This document shows positions 7,504 to 16,270 of a stretch of DNA of 64,000 bases, piece by piece. The notes under the pieces are model-generated. The model did no database searches. It was not told the DNA's origin and saw nothing but the letters and a program-made list of their open reading frames with translations. Origin of the DNA: Streptomyces sp. MMG1121 (lineage in GTDB: Bacteria; Actinomycetota; Actinomycetes; Streptomycetales; Streptomycetaceae). The translations under genes and the position numbers were made by a program. The DNA is taken from the NCBI RefSeq assembly GCF_001280015.1, contig NZ_LGDV01000141.1, positions 67,478 through 131,477 on the forward strand, given 5' to 3'. Every line of letters begins with the position of its first letter. Within the stretch, counting starts at the first letter, position 1.

Positions 7504-9309
7504 ATGCGATTGCGCTGGAGATCCCTCGGCGGGCTGCTCGCCCTCCTCGGCGCACTGCTCGTCTCCGCGCCCGCGCCTGCCCAGGCGGCCGGGAGCAGCG
7601 GCAACCTCATCGTCAACGGCGATGCGGAGAGCGGAGGTTACTGCACCGGTGACTGGTCGGCCGCCACCACGGTGCCCGGCTGGACCACCGAGGCCGGCGG
7701 TCCGAACGTCATGTGCCACAGCGTCGCCTCCATCGGCCTGCCCGGCGACGGCCAGGCGCCCGGAAAGGCCTTCTTCGGGCCGGGCAACTTCGGCGACGGG
7801 GCGATGACCCAGACCGTCGGCGTCTCCTCGGCCGCATCGGCCATCGACGCGGGCGCGGTGCACTACAACCTCGCGGGCTGGCTCGGCGGCTGGACCACCT
7901 ACGGCGGCTACGTCGCGGTCAGCCTGCACTTCCACGACGGCAGCGGCCACCCGGTCGGCGCCACCGCCAAGCTGCCGGCCGTCTCCGCCTCCGACCGGGG
8001 CCTCGCCACCAAGTTCCTGGCGCGCACGGCCACTGGCGCGGTCCCCGCCGGCACCCGGTCCATCCAGGTCGAGGTGCAGTTCCTGTCCACGTCCAACGAG
8101 ACCGGCTACCTCGACAACCTCTCCCTCACCCTGGACACCCCGGTCGCGGCACCGGCGCCGCTCGCGCCGCCGGTCTCCAAGGTCCCCGGCTACGACCACG
8201 TGTTCATGGTCATGATGGAGAACACGGACTACTCCGAGGTCATGAACGACCCGGCGGACACCCCGTACATGCACAGCCTCATGGCCCAGGGCGCCACCCT
8301 CACCGACCACCACGCCGTCTACCACCCGAGCGACGAGAACTACCTCGCCATCGCCGGCGGCGACACCTACGCCAAGGGCGCCACCTACTTCCCGAACATC
8401 AACTCGCCCGAGCGCAACCTCGGCGACACCATCGAGGCGGCCGGCAAGAGCTGGAAGGCCTATGAGCAGGGCATGGGCACGCCCTGCAACACCAAGAACA
8501 ACAACGACAGTTACTACGAGCCCGACGACGCGCCCTTCATCAACTACACCGACATCAGCGGCAACGCGTCGCGCTGTGCGGCCCACCTGTTCGACACCAC
8601 GCAGCTGACCACCGACCTGAAGTCCGCGGCCACCACGCCGGACTTCTCCTGGATCGCCGCCGACGACTACTACGACGGCGAGGCCTCCGGCAACGGCAGC
8701 GCCACCAGCCTGAAGACCCAGGACGGCTGGCTGAAGCAGACCCTCGCCCCGGTCCTGTCCTCCCCGGCCTGGACGCAACAGCGCTCCTTGCTCATCCTGA
8801 CCTGGGACGAGAGCCAGAACGAGGCCTACGACCACGTGGCCACCACGGTCGTCGGCTCCCAGGGCACCGTCCCGGCCGGCACCAGCAGCCCCGCCCACTA
8901 CGACCACTACGGCATCGGCCGCACCGTCGAGGTCGCCCTCGGCCTGCCCGGCCTCACGGCCAACGACACCTACGCCACCCCGCTCAACGCCGCTTTCGCA
9001 CCGTCCACCGCCGCGACGCCGACGCTCACCGGCGGCCTGAACGCGGTCGCGAACGGCGGCAACGTCACCTTCCGCTACGCGCTGCCGTCCGCCGACCAGG
9101 CGAACGCCAAGAACTGGATCGGCATCTACCCGGCGGGCGTCACCCCGGGCAAGCAGTCCTCGCTCACCTGGGCCTACGCCCCGAACGCCAGCGGCGCCCT
9201 GACGTTCTCGACCGGCAAACTGGGCGGTGCGGGGACGTACGACGTCTACTACCTCGCCGACGACGGCTACACGGCCCTGGCCGGGCCGTTCACCCTGACC
9301 GTCGGCTGA
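7504..9309 (+). CDS. Secreted phosphoesterase (PF04185-type) with N-terminal beta-sandwich
   Basis: A 601-residue exported protein. A Sec signal peptide covers residues 1-28 (LGGLLALLGALLVSAPAPAQA). Residues about 30-210 form a carbohydrate-binding-like domain opening with NLIVNGDAESG. Residues about 230-495 are the phosphoesterase domain of the AcpA/phospholipase C superfamily, with the metal site beginning VFMVMMENTDYSEV and later LILTWDESQNEAYDH and AHYDHYGIGRTVE. A C-terminal beta domain (about 500-601) follows. It probably hydrolyses phosphate esters outside the cell; acid phosphatase and phospholipase C activities both occur in the superfamily. GAGG precedes the ATG by about 10 nt, and a strong terminator follows. 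Confidence 0.87.
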   Translation: MRLRWRSLGGLLALLGALLVSAPAPAQAAGSSGNLIVNGDAESGGYCTGDWSAATTVPGWTTEAGGPNVMCHSVASIGLPGDGQAPGKAFFGPGNFGDGAMTQTVGVSSAASAIDAGAVHYNLAGWLGGWTTYGGYVAVSLHFHDGSGHPVGATAKLPAVSASDRGLATKFLARTATGAVPAGTRSIQVEVQFLSTSNETGYLDNLSLTLDTPVAAPAPLAPPVSKVPGYDHVFMVMMENTDYSEVMNDPADTPYMHSLMAQGATLTDHHAVYHPSDENYLAIAGGDTYAKGATYFPNINSPERNLGDTIEAAGKSWKAYEQGMGTPCNTKNNNDSYYEPDDAPFINYTDISGNASRCAAHLFDTTQLTTDLKSAATTPDFSWIAADDYYDGEASGNGSATSLKTQDGWLKQTLAPVLSSPAWTQQRSLLILTWDESQNEAYDHVATTVVGSQGTVPAGTSSPAHYDHYGIGRTVEVALGLPGLTANDTYATPLNAAFAPSTAATPTLTGGLNAVANGGNVTFRYALPSADQANAKNWIGIYPAGVTPGKQSSLTWAYAPNASGALTFSTGKLGGAGTYDVYYLADDGYTALAGPFTLTVG

Positions 9310-9314
9310 CCGAG

Positions 9315-9361
9315 AACGGTGGCCACCGCCCGTGCGCAGCTCGCGGGCGGTGGCCACCGTT
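9315..9361. terminator. Bidirectional rho-independent-type terminator
   Basis: An 18-bp perfect inverted repeat: left arm 9315-9332 (AACGGTGGCCACCGCCCG), loop 9333-9343, right arm 9344-9361. It sits between the convergent phosphoesterase and LuxR-type genes, 6 bp after the first stop and 28 bp from the second. The stem is strong and flanked by A and T residues on both sides, so it can serve both strands. Confidence 0.9.
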
Positions 9362-9388
9362 GTGTCGCCGGGGCGGTGGCCGGGTGGT

Positions 9389-9637
9389 TCACAGTCCCAG
9401 GGAGATGGCCACGCGGGTCAGCTCGGCCGTGTTGGTGATGTTGAACTTGGCCCGGATACGGCGCAGATAGGCGTCGACGGTGTGCGTGGACAGCCCCATG
9501 TGGCGTGCGGTCTGGAGGTAGGTCCGGCCGGCGGCGATGTGCCGCAGCGTCTCCCTCTCGCGCGGCGCCAGCGCGGGCGAGGAAGCGGGAGCGGGCACGT
9601 GAGCTTCGGAGTGCGGTACGGCGAGAATGGCACTCAT
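9389..9637 (-). CDS. LuxR-type HTH solo regulator
   Basis: An 82-residue protein that is little more than a LuxR/GerE helix-turn-helix: LAPRERETLRHIAAGRTYLQ, then TARHMGLSTHTVDAYLRRIR and NITNTAELTRVAISLGL. No receiver or ligand domain precedes it, only about 25 linker residues. ATG 9637 has GGAGGA 7 nt upstream; the longer frame to 9715 is not needed. Stand-alone GerE proteins occur in Streptomyces as small regulators; the target is unknown. Confidence 0.85.
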   Translation of the reverse strand: MSAILAVPHSEAHVPAPASSPALAPRERETLRHIAAGRTYLQTARHMGLSTHTVDAYLRRIRAKFNITNTAELTRVAISLGL

Positions 9638-9775
9638 GAGGCTGTCCTCCGGCGAGGTGTCTGACCGATTAGGGCGATTTGCCCCTGTTCCTCCACGCTG
9701 CGCGTCGTACGTCATGGTCCTGTCCGCCGCATGTCACAGGCGCGTCACGGGAACGGCGAGGCGGTTTGGACGGCG

Positions 9776-10492
9776 TCATGCGCGGGGCCCCTCGGCAGGA
9801 GGTTCCAGTGCCTCTGCGGCGAGACCGGCCCGGTGTGCGAAGAGGGCCGCCTGGACCCTGTTCTCCAGGCCCAGCCGGGTCAGGATCCGGTTGACCCGGC
9901 TCTTCACCGTCGCCTCGCTGAGGCCCAGGTCCGCCGCGATCCGCGCGTTCGACAGGCCGCGGGCGACCAGGACGAGCACCTGGATCTCACGCTCGGTGAG
10001 CATCCCGACGGCCGGTGCCGACGGGGGCGCGGCGGCCGTCGGCAGGAGCGCGGGCGGCAGCGCCGTGACGGCGTCGATGAGGCGCCGGGTGACGGTCGGG
10101 GCGAGGACGGGCTCGCCGTCGGCCGCGGCGCGGATGGCCTCGGCGAGCTGCTCGGGCCTGCTGTTCTTCAGCAGGAAGCCGACGGCCCCGGCGCGCAGGG
10201 CCGCGTGCACGTACTCGTCCAGGTCGAAGGTCGTCAGCACCAGCACACGCGGTACCGGCCCCGGACCCGGCCACTCCCGGACGATCCGCCGGGTCGCCTC
10301 GACGCCGGTCGTACCGGGCATCCGCACGTCCATCAGCACCACGTCCGGGCAGAGGGCCACGGCCCGGTCGACGGCCTGCTCGCCGTCGGCGGCCTCCCCG
10401 ACGACCGACAGACCCTCACGGCGGTCGATGACGAGACGCAGGGCGGTCCGCACGATCTCCTGGTCGTCCACCACCAGCACACGTACGGTCAT
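9776..10492 (-). CDS. NarL/LuxR family response regulator
   Basis: A 238-residue response regulator with receiver domain (acidic Asp9/Asp10, phospho-acceptor Asp55 in VVLMDVRMPG, conserved Lys in GFLLKNS) and C-terminal GerE HTH (LTEREIQVLVLVARGLSNAR, then AADLGLSEATVKSRVNRIL). It follows the histidine kinase gene with an ATGA overlap, so they form one two-component operon. The regulon is not evident; the Lnt-like gene across the divergent promoter is a candidate. Confidence 0.95.
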   Translation of the reverse strand: MTVRVLVVDDQEIVRTALRLVIDRREGLSVVGEAADGEQAVDRAVALCPDVVLMDVRMPGTTGVEATRRIVREWPGPGPVPRVLVLTTFDLDEYVHAALRAGAVGFLLKNSRPEQLAEAIRAAADGEPVLAPTVTRRLIDAVTALPPALLPTAAAPPSAPAVGMLTEREIQVLVLVARGLSNARIAADLGLSEATVKSRVNRILTRLGLENRVQAALFAHRAGLAAEALEPPAEGPRA

Positions 10493-11712
10493 CGGTTCAC
10501 CCGCGCAGGACGAGGTGCCGCCGACAGGACGGCGTACAGCCGCCAGCCGCCGTCCGGACGCGGCCCGGCGGACAGTTCGCCGTCGAAGGCCGCCACGCGC
10601 TCCCGCATCCCGACGAGCCCGCGTCCGGCGCCGGACACCGGCCGGTGGCCCGGGCCCGGCGGGTCGTTCTCGACCTCGATCGTGAGCCGGGCCTCGTCAC
10701 CGCGCACGGCGACCCGCACGGCCACCGGACCGGCGTGCTTGACCGCGTTCGTCAGCGCCTCCTGTACGACCCGGTAGGCCGAGACCTGCATCCCGGCGGA
10801 CGGCGCCGTCCGCCCCGCCACCTCGACGGCACAGGTGACCCGGCACCCGGCCGAGGTCGCGACGGCGACGAGCAGATCGAGACGGTCGAGCGACGGCTCG
10901 GGCGCGAGCTCGCGTTCGTCGAAGGACAGCAGCCCGAGCAGCCGCCGCATCTCGGTGAGCGCCGTGTCGGCGGTCCGAGCGATCACCCCGACGCCCTGCG
11001 CCGCCTCGTCCGGCCGCAGCGGGCCGCAGGTGAGCACGTCCTCGGCGGCCCGCGCCTGCAGGGCGATGGCGCTGACGTGGTGGGCCACGACGTCGTGCAG
11101 ATCGCGGGCGATACGGGCACGCTCGGTGAGCACGGCCTGGCGTGCGTTGAGCTCCCGTTCGGCCGCGAGCCGCCGGTTGAGCTCGCGCAGCCGGGCCGCG
11201 TCGGCGTCGATCCGTCGCCGCCCGTACCCCAGCAGCCAGGCCAGGGCGAAGAAGAACACGAACGTCGTGACGCTGATCGGCTCCAGGGAACCGAGCCGAG
11301 GCGGTTCCCAGTGCCCGGTCAGCGCGTCCGTGACGGCGGTAGCGACGAGGGTGAGCAGGGTGAGTGCCCCACTCACCGCGGCGGGGGCGCGGCGGGCCAG
11401 CGCATAGACGCCGAGCATCAGCAGGAACGGCCCCGGCACCTTCGTCGGAATCGGGCCGAGCGCCTGGAAGAGGGCGTACAGGCCGGTCATCGTGACGAGC
11501 ACGGCACGGGGCGCGGTCCGCCGCCACAGCAGCGGCACGGTCTGCGTGCCCCACAAAGCCACCCCCCAGGCGGGCGGCGCGGGCGTTCGGTCCAGCACGG
11601 TGGCCATGTCGAACAGGGTGAGTGCGCCGACCCACACGGCGTCCGTCAGACGCGGTCGGTCGGCGAGCCACCGCTGTGCGGCTCGGGGCAGGGCGTTCAC
11701 CTGGGTGCTCAT
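10489..11712 (-). CDS. Sensor histidine kinase (HisKA_3 type)
   Basis: A 407-residue kinase with five or so membrane helices in the first 165 residues and no large extracellular domain, then a HisKA_3 dimerisation domain with phospho-acceptor His206 in ERARIARDLHDVVAHHVSAI and a compact HATPase domain (YRVVQEALTNAVKHAG, GRGLVGMRERVAAFDG). It pairs with the overlapping NarL-type regulator. The stimulus is probably sensed within the membrane. No clear ribosome-binding site precedes ATG 11712, so the transcript may be leaderless. Confidence 0.94.
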   Translation of the reverse strand: MSTQVNALPRAAQRWLADRPRLTDAVWVGALTLFDMATVLDRTPAPPAWGVALWGTQTVPLLWRRTAPRAVLVTMTGLYALFQALGPIPTKVPGPFLLMLGVYALARRAPAAVSGALTLLTLVATAVTDALTGHWEPPRLGSLEPISVTTFVFFFALAWLLGYGRRRIDADAARLRELNRRLAAERELNARQAVLTERARIARDLHDVVAHHVSAIALQARAAEDVLTCGPLRPDEAAQGVGVIARTADTALTEMRRLLGLLSFDERELAPEPSLDRLDLLVAVATSAGCRVTCAVEVAGRTAPSAGMQVSAYRVVQEALTNAVKHAGPVAVRVAVRGDEARLTIEVENDPPGPGHRPVSGAGRGLVGMRERVAAFDGELSAGPRPDGGWRLYAVLSAAPRPARVNR

Positions 11713-11849
11713 CTCGGTCGGTCAGGCTAGACGACGCGCGGACGGCGCGGATCCTCCGCCGGGCGGGCATCGAAAGGTGCGTCACCGCTCCCCGGGATCG
11801 GCACCGGGCCCGAGGCGCTGCCGGGGTGTGCCGCCCTAGCGTCCCGGAC

Positions 11850-13388
11850 ATGACGAACACAGCCGTACAGCCCCCGCCCCAGCCGACGACCGGCCGGCCC
11901 CCGCTGCGGACGCGCTCCCGCGCCCACGCCTGGCCGCTCCTGCCGCTCGGCACCGCCACGATGCTCTTCGCGGTCGGCGGCCGGTGGGACATCGCGGCCG
12001 CCGCCTGGATCTTCCCTGTCCTGCTGCTGCGCTTCACCCGGCTGAGCCGCGTCTGGTCCGGAGCGCTGTGGATCTGGGCCGCGCACCTCGCGGCGGCCGT
12101 CTTCTGGGTCCAGGAGTCGGCGATCGGCTTCAACCCCGTGGTGTTCGCCGGAGCCCTCGCCCTGGCCGCCCTGCAGACGCTGCCGTTCCTCGCGGACCGA
12201 CTGCTGACGGCCCGTCTGCGCCCGGCACCGGCGGCCCTGGTCTTCCCGGCCGCCGTCGCCGCCGTCGAGTTCCTGATCACCCTGGTCTCCCCGTTCGGCA
12301 CGGCGTACGGCTCCCTGGCCGTGACCCAGCACGCGGACCTGCCGCTCCTCCAGGTCATCGCGGTCACCGGCCCCTGGGGCATCGGTTTCCTCATCGCCTA
12401 CGCGGCGAGCACGGTCAACGGCCTCTGGGAACGTGCGTCCTGGCGCGGCGCCCTCGTCTGTACGGCCGTCCTGCTGAGCGTCCTGCTCGCCGGCGGCGCC
12501 CGGCTGGCCTTCTTCCCGCCCCAGAGCACCACGGTACGGATCGCCGGAGTCACTCCCGCCCGCACCGTCACCGACACGCTCAAGACCACGCTCGCCCGGT
12601 TCGCCGACGGCCCCGCAGGCGTCGCCGCCGCCCCCGCCGCCGAAGTGCGGCCCGCGATGACGGCCGTCGAGGACGATCTGCTCGCGGCCACCCGCCGCGA
12701 GGCCGCCGCCGGCGCCAAGATCGTGATCTGGCCCGAGGAAGCCGTCCGGACCCGCGAGCCCGACGAGGCCGCCGCCATCGCGGCGGCGCGGCAGGAGGCC
12801 CGCCGCTCGCACGTCTACCTGGAGATCGGCGTCCGCGTCTACAGCGCCGCCCCGCCCGCCTACGGCCGCGACGAGGCACTCCTCATCGACCCGCGCGGCA
12901 CAGTGCTGTGGACCTACCAGAAGGCCCACCCCATCCCCGGATCCGAGCGCTTCACACCGGGCGACGGCCACGTGCCCGTCGTCCGCACCCCGTACGGCCG
13001 CCTGGCCAACGTCATCTGCTACGACGCCGACTTCCCGGCCCTCATGCGCACCCGGGCCGACATCATGCTCGTCCCCTCACACGACTGGAAGGAGTACGGC
13101 GCCGCCCACACCGACAAGGCGGGCCTGCGCGCCATCGAGGGCGGCTACGCCCTGATCCGCCAGGACGCGGAGGGAGTCTCGGCCGCCTACGACGACGAGG
13201 GGCACGTCCTCGCCACCTCGGACTACTTCACGACCGACCGGCAGACCATGGTGGCCGATGTCCCCGTGCACGGCGTCACGACGGTCTACGACCGCATCGG
13301 GGACACCTTCGCCTGGCTCTGTCTGGCCGCGCTCGCGGCGCTCACCGGCACGGCCGTCGTCCGGCCCAGGCGCCCGGCGGGGCGCTGA
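11850..13388 (+). CDS. Apolipoprotein N-acyltransferase-like (Lnt/nitrilase fold) membrane enzyme
   Basis: A 512-residue protein with membrane helices in residues 28-222 and a nitrilase-fold domain from about 228 to 485, ending with a last helix. The Glu-Lys-Cys triad is visible: Glu296/297 in IVIWPEEAVR, Lys358 in WTYQKAHPIPGSE, Cys390 in NVICYDADFP. This is the plan of Lnt, which adds the third acyl chain to lipoprotein N-termini; Streptomyces species carry more than one Lnt homologue, and not all are shown active. Divergent from the two-component pair (137-bp gap); ends 3 bp before the convergent hydrolase gene. Confidence 0.85.
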   Translation: MTNTAVQPPPQPTTGRPPLRTRSRAHAWPLLPLGTATMLFAVGGRWDIAAAAWIFPVLLLRFTRLSRVWSGALWIWAAHLAAAVFWVQESAIGFNPVVFAGALALAALQTLPFLADRLLTARLRPAPAALVFPAAVAAVEFLITLVSPFGTAYGSLAVTQHADLPLLQVIAVTGPWGIGFLIAYAASTVNGLWERASWRGALVCTAVLLSVLLAGGARLAFFPPQSTTVRIAGVTPARTVTDTLKTTLARFADGPAGVAAAPAAEVRPAMTAVEDDLLAATRREAAAGAKIVIWPEEAVRTREPDEAAAIAAARQEARRSHVYLEIGVRVYSAAPPAYGRDEALLIDPRGTVLWTYQKAHPIPGSERFTPGDGHVPVVRTPYGRLANVICYDADFPALMRTRADIMLVPSHDWKEYGAAHTDKAGLRAIEGGYALIRQDAEGVSAAYDDEGHVLATSDYFTTDRQTMVADVPVHGVTTVYDRIGDTFAWLCLAALAALTGTAVVRPRRPAGR

Positions 13389-13391
13389 GGG

Positions 13392-14207
13392 CTATGCGAC
13401 GGCCTGGCGTGCCGTCTCCTCCACCAGGGAGACGCCCTCGCTCATGGAGGCGCTGCCGTTCGACAGGACCACGACGAGGTACCGGTGCCCCTTCACGGTG
13501 ACCTGTCCGACGCTGTTGACGTCCCAGAGGCCGGAGGTGGTGCGCTGGAGCCAGCCGTTCTTCAGCGCCTTCGCGGAGCCGGAGCCGTCGGCCGCCGAGA
13601 CGCCCCAGCTCTGCTCGGGTACGACCTGGCCCATGAGCGTGCCGATGTAGGCCCGCGACTGTGCGTTCAAAGGCGTGGCGCCGGCCGTCGTACCGCTGTC
13701 GAACACGGCTCGGAGCAGCCGGATCTGGTCGCTCGCGGTCGTCCGCGTCAGGCCCCACCGGGAGCCGGGTCCGCCGGTCGTGGAGGTCAGGCCCAGCCGC
13801 TTGTTGGCCGCGGCCAGCCCGTCGGACTGCCCGATCTCCCGCCACAGCGCGTCGGCCGCCGCGTTGTCGCTGCGCTGGATCATCGGCTCGGCATGGCCGC
13901 GCTCCGCCGCGGTGAGCTGCCGTCCCGCGTCCTGCGCCTGGAGCAGCAGCGTCGCGAGGATGTCGACCTTGACGATGCTGGCGGTGTCGTACGCGGCGTC
14001 CTCGCCGTGCACCACGGGAGTGCGGCCGGCACCGTCCAGGTCGAGCACGGCGGCCGTGACGTGCGAGGACGTGCCGGTGGACGGGGTGGCCGCGGCCGCC
14101 GGGGCCGGATGCAGGGTGCCGGCGGTCAGCAGCGCCGCGGCGCAGGCCAGGAGGAGACCGGTCCGGGTGCGGGCGGTGGGGGAGGGGAGCGCGGTGAGGG
14201 ACAGCAT
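13392..14207 (-). CDS. Secreted class A beta-lactamase-fold serine hydrolase
   Basis: A 271-residue protein with a signal peptide ending about residue 40 and a serine hydrolase domain. SxxK is present as Ser77-Ile-Val-Lys80 (DTASIVKVDIL), SDN at 113-115 (QRSDNAAAD), and a KNG in place of KTG (KALKNGWLQR). The class A Omega-loop glutamate cannot be placed by eye. Such proteins are common in Streptomyces and many are not proven beta-lactamases, so resistance should not be assumed. A TTG 18 nt further upstream is an alternative start; neither has a good ribosome-binding site. Confidence 0.82.
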   Translation of the reverse strand: MLSLTALPSPTARTRTGLLLACAAALLTAGTLHPAPAAAATPSTGTSSHVTAAVLDLDGAGRTPVVHGEDAAYDTASIVKVDILATLLLQAQDAGRQLTAAERGHAEPMIQRSDNAAADALWREIGQSDGLAAANKRLGLTSTTGGPGSRWGLTRTTASDQIRLLRAVFDSGTTAGATPLNAQSRAYIGTLMGQVVPEQSWGVSAADGSGSAKALKNGWLQRTTSGLWDVNSVGQVTVKGHRYLVVVLSNGSASMSEGVSLVEETARQAVA

Positions 14208-14409
14208 GGCGTCGAACGTAGGCAAAACGGGCGTGAGGCGACATGGTGGTCGTCACTTTTGCTCCGTTTGACGGCGGATTGTGAGAAGAGCCACCGAAGC
14301 CCCCAAGGGGCGGAATGCGCCGTACGGGTTGGCCGCGCGACGGCGTGTACGCGCGGTCGGGCGGCGCCTCTCACCTATCGTCGGCCGGACACCGACATCC
14401 GGAGTGATA

Positions 14410-15447
14410 ATGGAAAAAACGGATGAATTGGTTGGTGTGGCCGAAGGTGTGGCGGTCGTCCCCGCCGTTCCGCCCGCGCGCCGCATCCGGCCGTGGCCGC
14501 ACGGCGCGGCCCTCGCGGTCGCGGCCGCAGCCGCGGCCGTGCTCGTCCTCGCCGGCACCGCGTGGCTGAACCAGCCTGCCGTCCAGGCCTGGCGCACCGT
14601 CTGCCTCGCCATCACCGTCCAGGCACTCCCCTTCCTGCTCCTCGGCACCACCCTGTCCGGCGCCATCAACGCCTTCGTGCCGGCCGAACTGTTCACCAGG
14701 ATCCTGCCGAAGCGGCCCGCCCTCGCCGTGCCGGTGGCGGGTGTCGCGGGCGCGGTGCTGCCGGGCTGCGAGTGCGCCTCCGTCCCTGTCGCCAACAGCC
14801 TGATCCGCCGGGGTGTCACCCCGGCCGCCGCCTTCGCCTTCCTGCTCTCCGCGCCGGCCATCAACCCCGTCGTGCTGACCGCCACCGCCGTCGCCTTCCC
14901 CGGCAACCCCGCGATGGTCGCCGCCCGGCTGGTCGCGTCGCTCGCCACCGCCGCCGTCATGGGCTGGCTGTGGCTCTGGCTGGGCAGGGAGAAGTGGCTG
15001 CGGCCCATGCTGCGGCACGGGCACACCGGTCACCGGCACGGCCACGGCCGCTGGAACGAGTTCCGGCTCGGCTTCCAGCACGACTTCCTGCACGCGGGCG
15101 GTTTCCTGGTGCTCGGCGCCATGGCCGCCGCCACCTTCAACGTCGCGATGCCGCGCTCCGTCCTCGACACCTTCGCCGGCTCGCCCTGGCTGTCGGTGCT
15201 CTTCCTGGCCGGGCTCGCCGTACTGCTGGCGGTCTGTTCGGAGGCGGACGCGTTCGTCGCCGCCTCGCTGGCCGGGTTCTCGCCGACCGCCCGGCTCGCG
15301 TTCATGGTGGTCGGCCCGATGGTCGACCTGAAGCTGATCGCCCTGCAGGCGGGTACCTTCGGCCGCGCCTTCGCCTGGCGGTTCTGCACGGCCACCACCG
15401 CCGTGGCGGTCGCCGCGAGCGCCCTGATCGGGGGCGCGCTGCTGTGA
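14410..15447 (+). CDS. UPF0718/ArsP-type permease
   Basis: A 345-residue membrane protein with eight or so helices in two halves. The conserved GCECASVPVANSLIRRG motif and the FLLSAPAINPVVLTATAVAF segment define the PF03773 predicted permeases (YcgR/ArsP). A His-rich cytoplasmic loop (GHTGHRHGHGRW) in the middle suggests metal handling. ATG 14410 follows GGAGTGATA. The stop overlaps the GTG of the TIGR03943 gene, and this two-gene pair is widely conserved (YcgR-YcgQ in Bacillus). The transported solute is unproven; zinc or another metal is the usual guess. Confidence 0.86.
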   Translation: MEKTDELVGVAEGVAVVPAVPPARRIRPWPHGAALAVAAAAAAVLVLAGTAWLNQPAVQAWRTVCLAITVQALPFLLLGTTLSGAINAFVPAELFTRILPKRPALAVPVAGVAGAVLPGCECASVPVANSLIRRGVTPAAAFAFLLSAPAINPVVLTATAVAFPGNPAMVAARLVASLATAAVMGWLWLWLGREKWLRPMLRHGHTGHRHGHGRWNEFRLGFQHDFLHAGGFLVLGAMAAATFNVAMPRSVLDTFAGSPWLSVLFLAGLAVLLAVCSEADAFVAASLAGFSPTARLAFMVVGPMVDLKLIALQAGTFGRAFAWRFCTATTAVAVAASALIGGALL

Positions 15448-16196
15448 GACGCCCGGTACAGACCCTGCTCCTGACCCTGACCGGCATCGGCCTGCTCCAC
15501 ACGGCCCTGTTCACGGACATCTACCTGCGCTACGTCAAGGCCGGCCTGCGCCCGCCGCTGATCGTCTCCGGGGCGGTCCTGCTGCTGCTCGGCCTGGCGT
15601 CGGCGGCCATGCGGGACGCACGGCACCACACGCGCGACGGCGACCACGTCCCTGATCCCGGCCACGACCACGGCCATGACCACTCCGGCGCCCCGCGCAT
15701 CGCCTGGCTGCTGTTCCTCCCGGCGCTCAGCCTGCTCTGGTACGCCCCGCCCGCCCTCGGCGCGTACACCGCGGCACGCTCGAACACCGAGGCGGTGACC
15801 GTGCAGGAAGGATTCGCTCCGCTGCCTGCGACCTCACCCCTGCCGCTGACCCTCACGGACTTCACCAAGCGCGTCCAGCAGGACCGCAGCCTGGCCGTCA
15901 AAGGCCGCACCGTCCGGCTCACGGGCTTCGTCACCCCGGACGAGAACGACGACGGCTGGTACCTGACCCGCATCATCTTCACGTGCTGCGCCGCCGACTC
16001 ACAGACCGTCAAGGTCCATGTGTACGGACCCGAGGCGCCCCCCGCCGACACCTGGCTCGCGGTGACCGGCACCTGGCACCCTCAGGGCACCCTCGGCACG
16101 AGAACCGCGCAGGCGGCGCTCGACGTCAAGGACGCCCGCCCCATGGCGCAGCCGGTGAACGCCTACACCGACGACCTGCCGCTCACGCCGTCCTAG
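15444..16196 (+). CDS. TIGR03943 family membrane-anchored protein
   Basis: A 250-residue partner of the upstream permease. Two N-terminal helices (LLLTLTGIGLLHTALFTDIY; PPLIVSGAVLLLLGLASAAM) flank a His-rich loop with HDHGHDH near residue 75 and a third helix at about 85-105. The C-terminal domain carries GFVTPDENDDGWYLTRIIFT followed by a CC pair and an OB-like beta domain, as in the YcgQ/TIGR03943 family. The GTG start overlaps the permease stop by GTGA, which supports cotranscription and translational coupling. Function unproven; metal or permease-complex role inferred. Confidence 0.86.
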   Translation: MRRPVQTLLLTLTGIGLLHTALFTDIYLRYVKAGLRPPLIVSGAVLLLLGLASAAMRDARHHTRDGDHVPDPGHDHGHDHSGAPRIAWLLFLPALSLLWYAPPALGAYTAARSNTEAVTVQEGFAPLPATSPLPLTLTDFTKRVQQDRSLAVKGRTVRLTGFVTPDENDDGWYLTRIIFTCCAADSQTVKVHVYGPEAPPADTWLAVTGTWHPQGTLGTRTAQAALDVKDARPMAQPVNAYTDDLPLTPS

Positions 16197-16270
16197 CCGG
16201 GCGGCCTGCGTTCGTGCCGGCCCGGTCCGGCGAGCCGCCGCTCGTGCTGTCCGGGTCCGACGGCTTGCGT

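Noticed and set aside
7468..9357. Open frame of 629 codons on the minus strand
   Set aside because: Antisense shadow of the phosphoesterase gene, which has signal peptide, motifs and a terminator.
13392..14207. Beta-lactam resistance gene
   Set aside because: SxxK and SDN are present, but KTG is replaced by KNG and the Omega-loop Glu cannot be located, so only a fold-level call is made.
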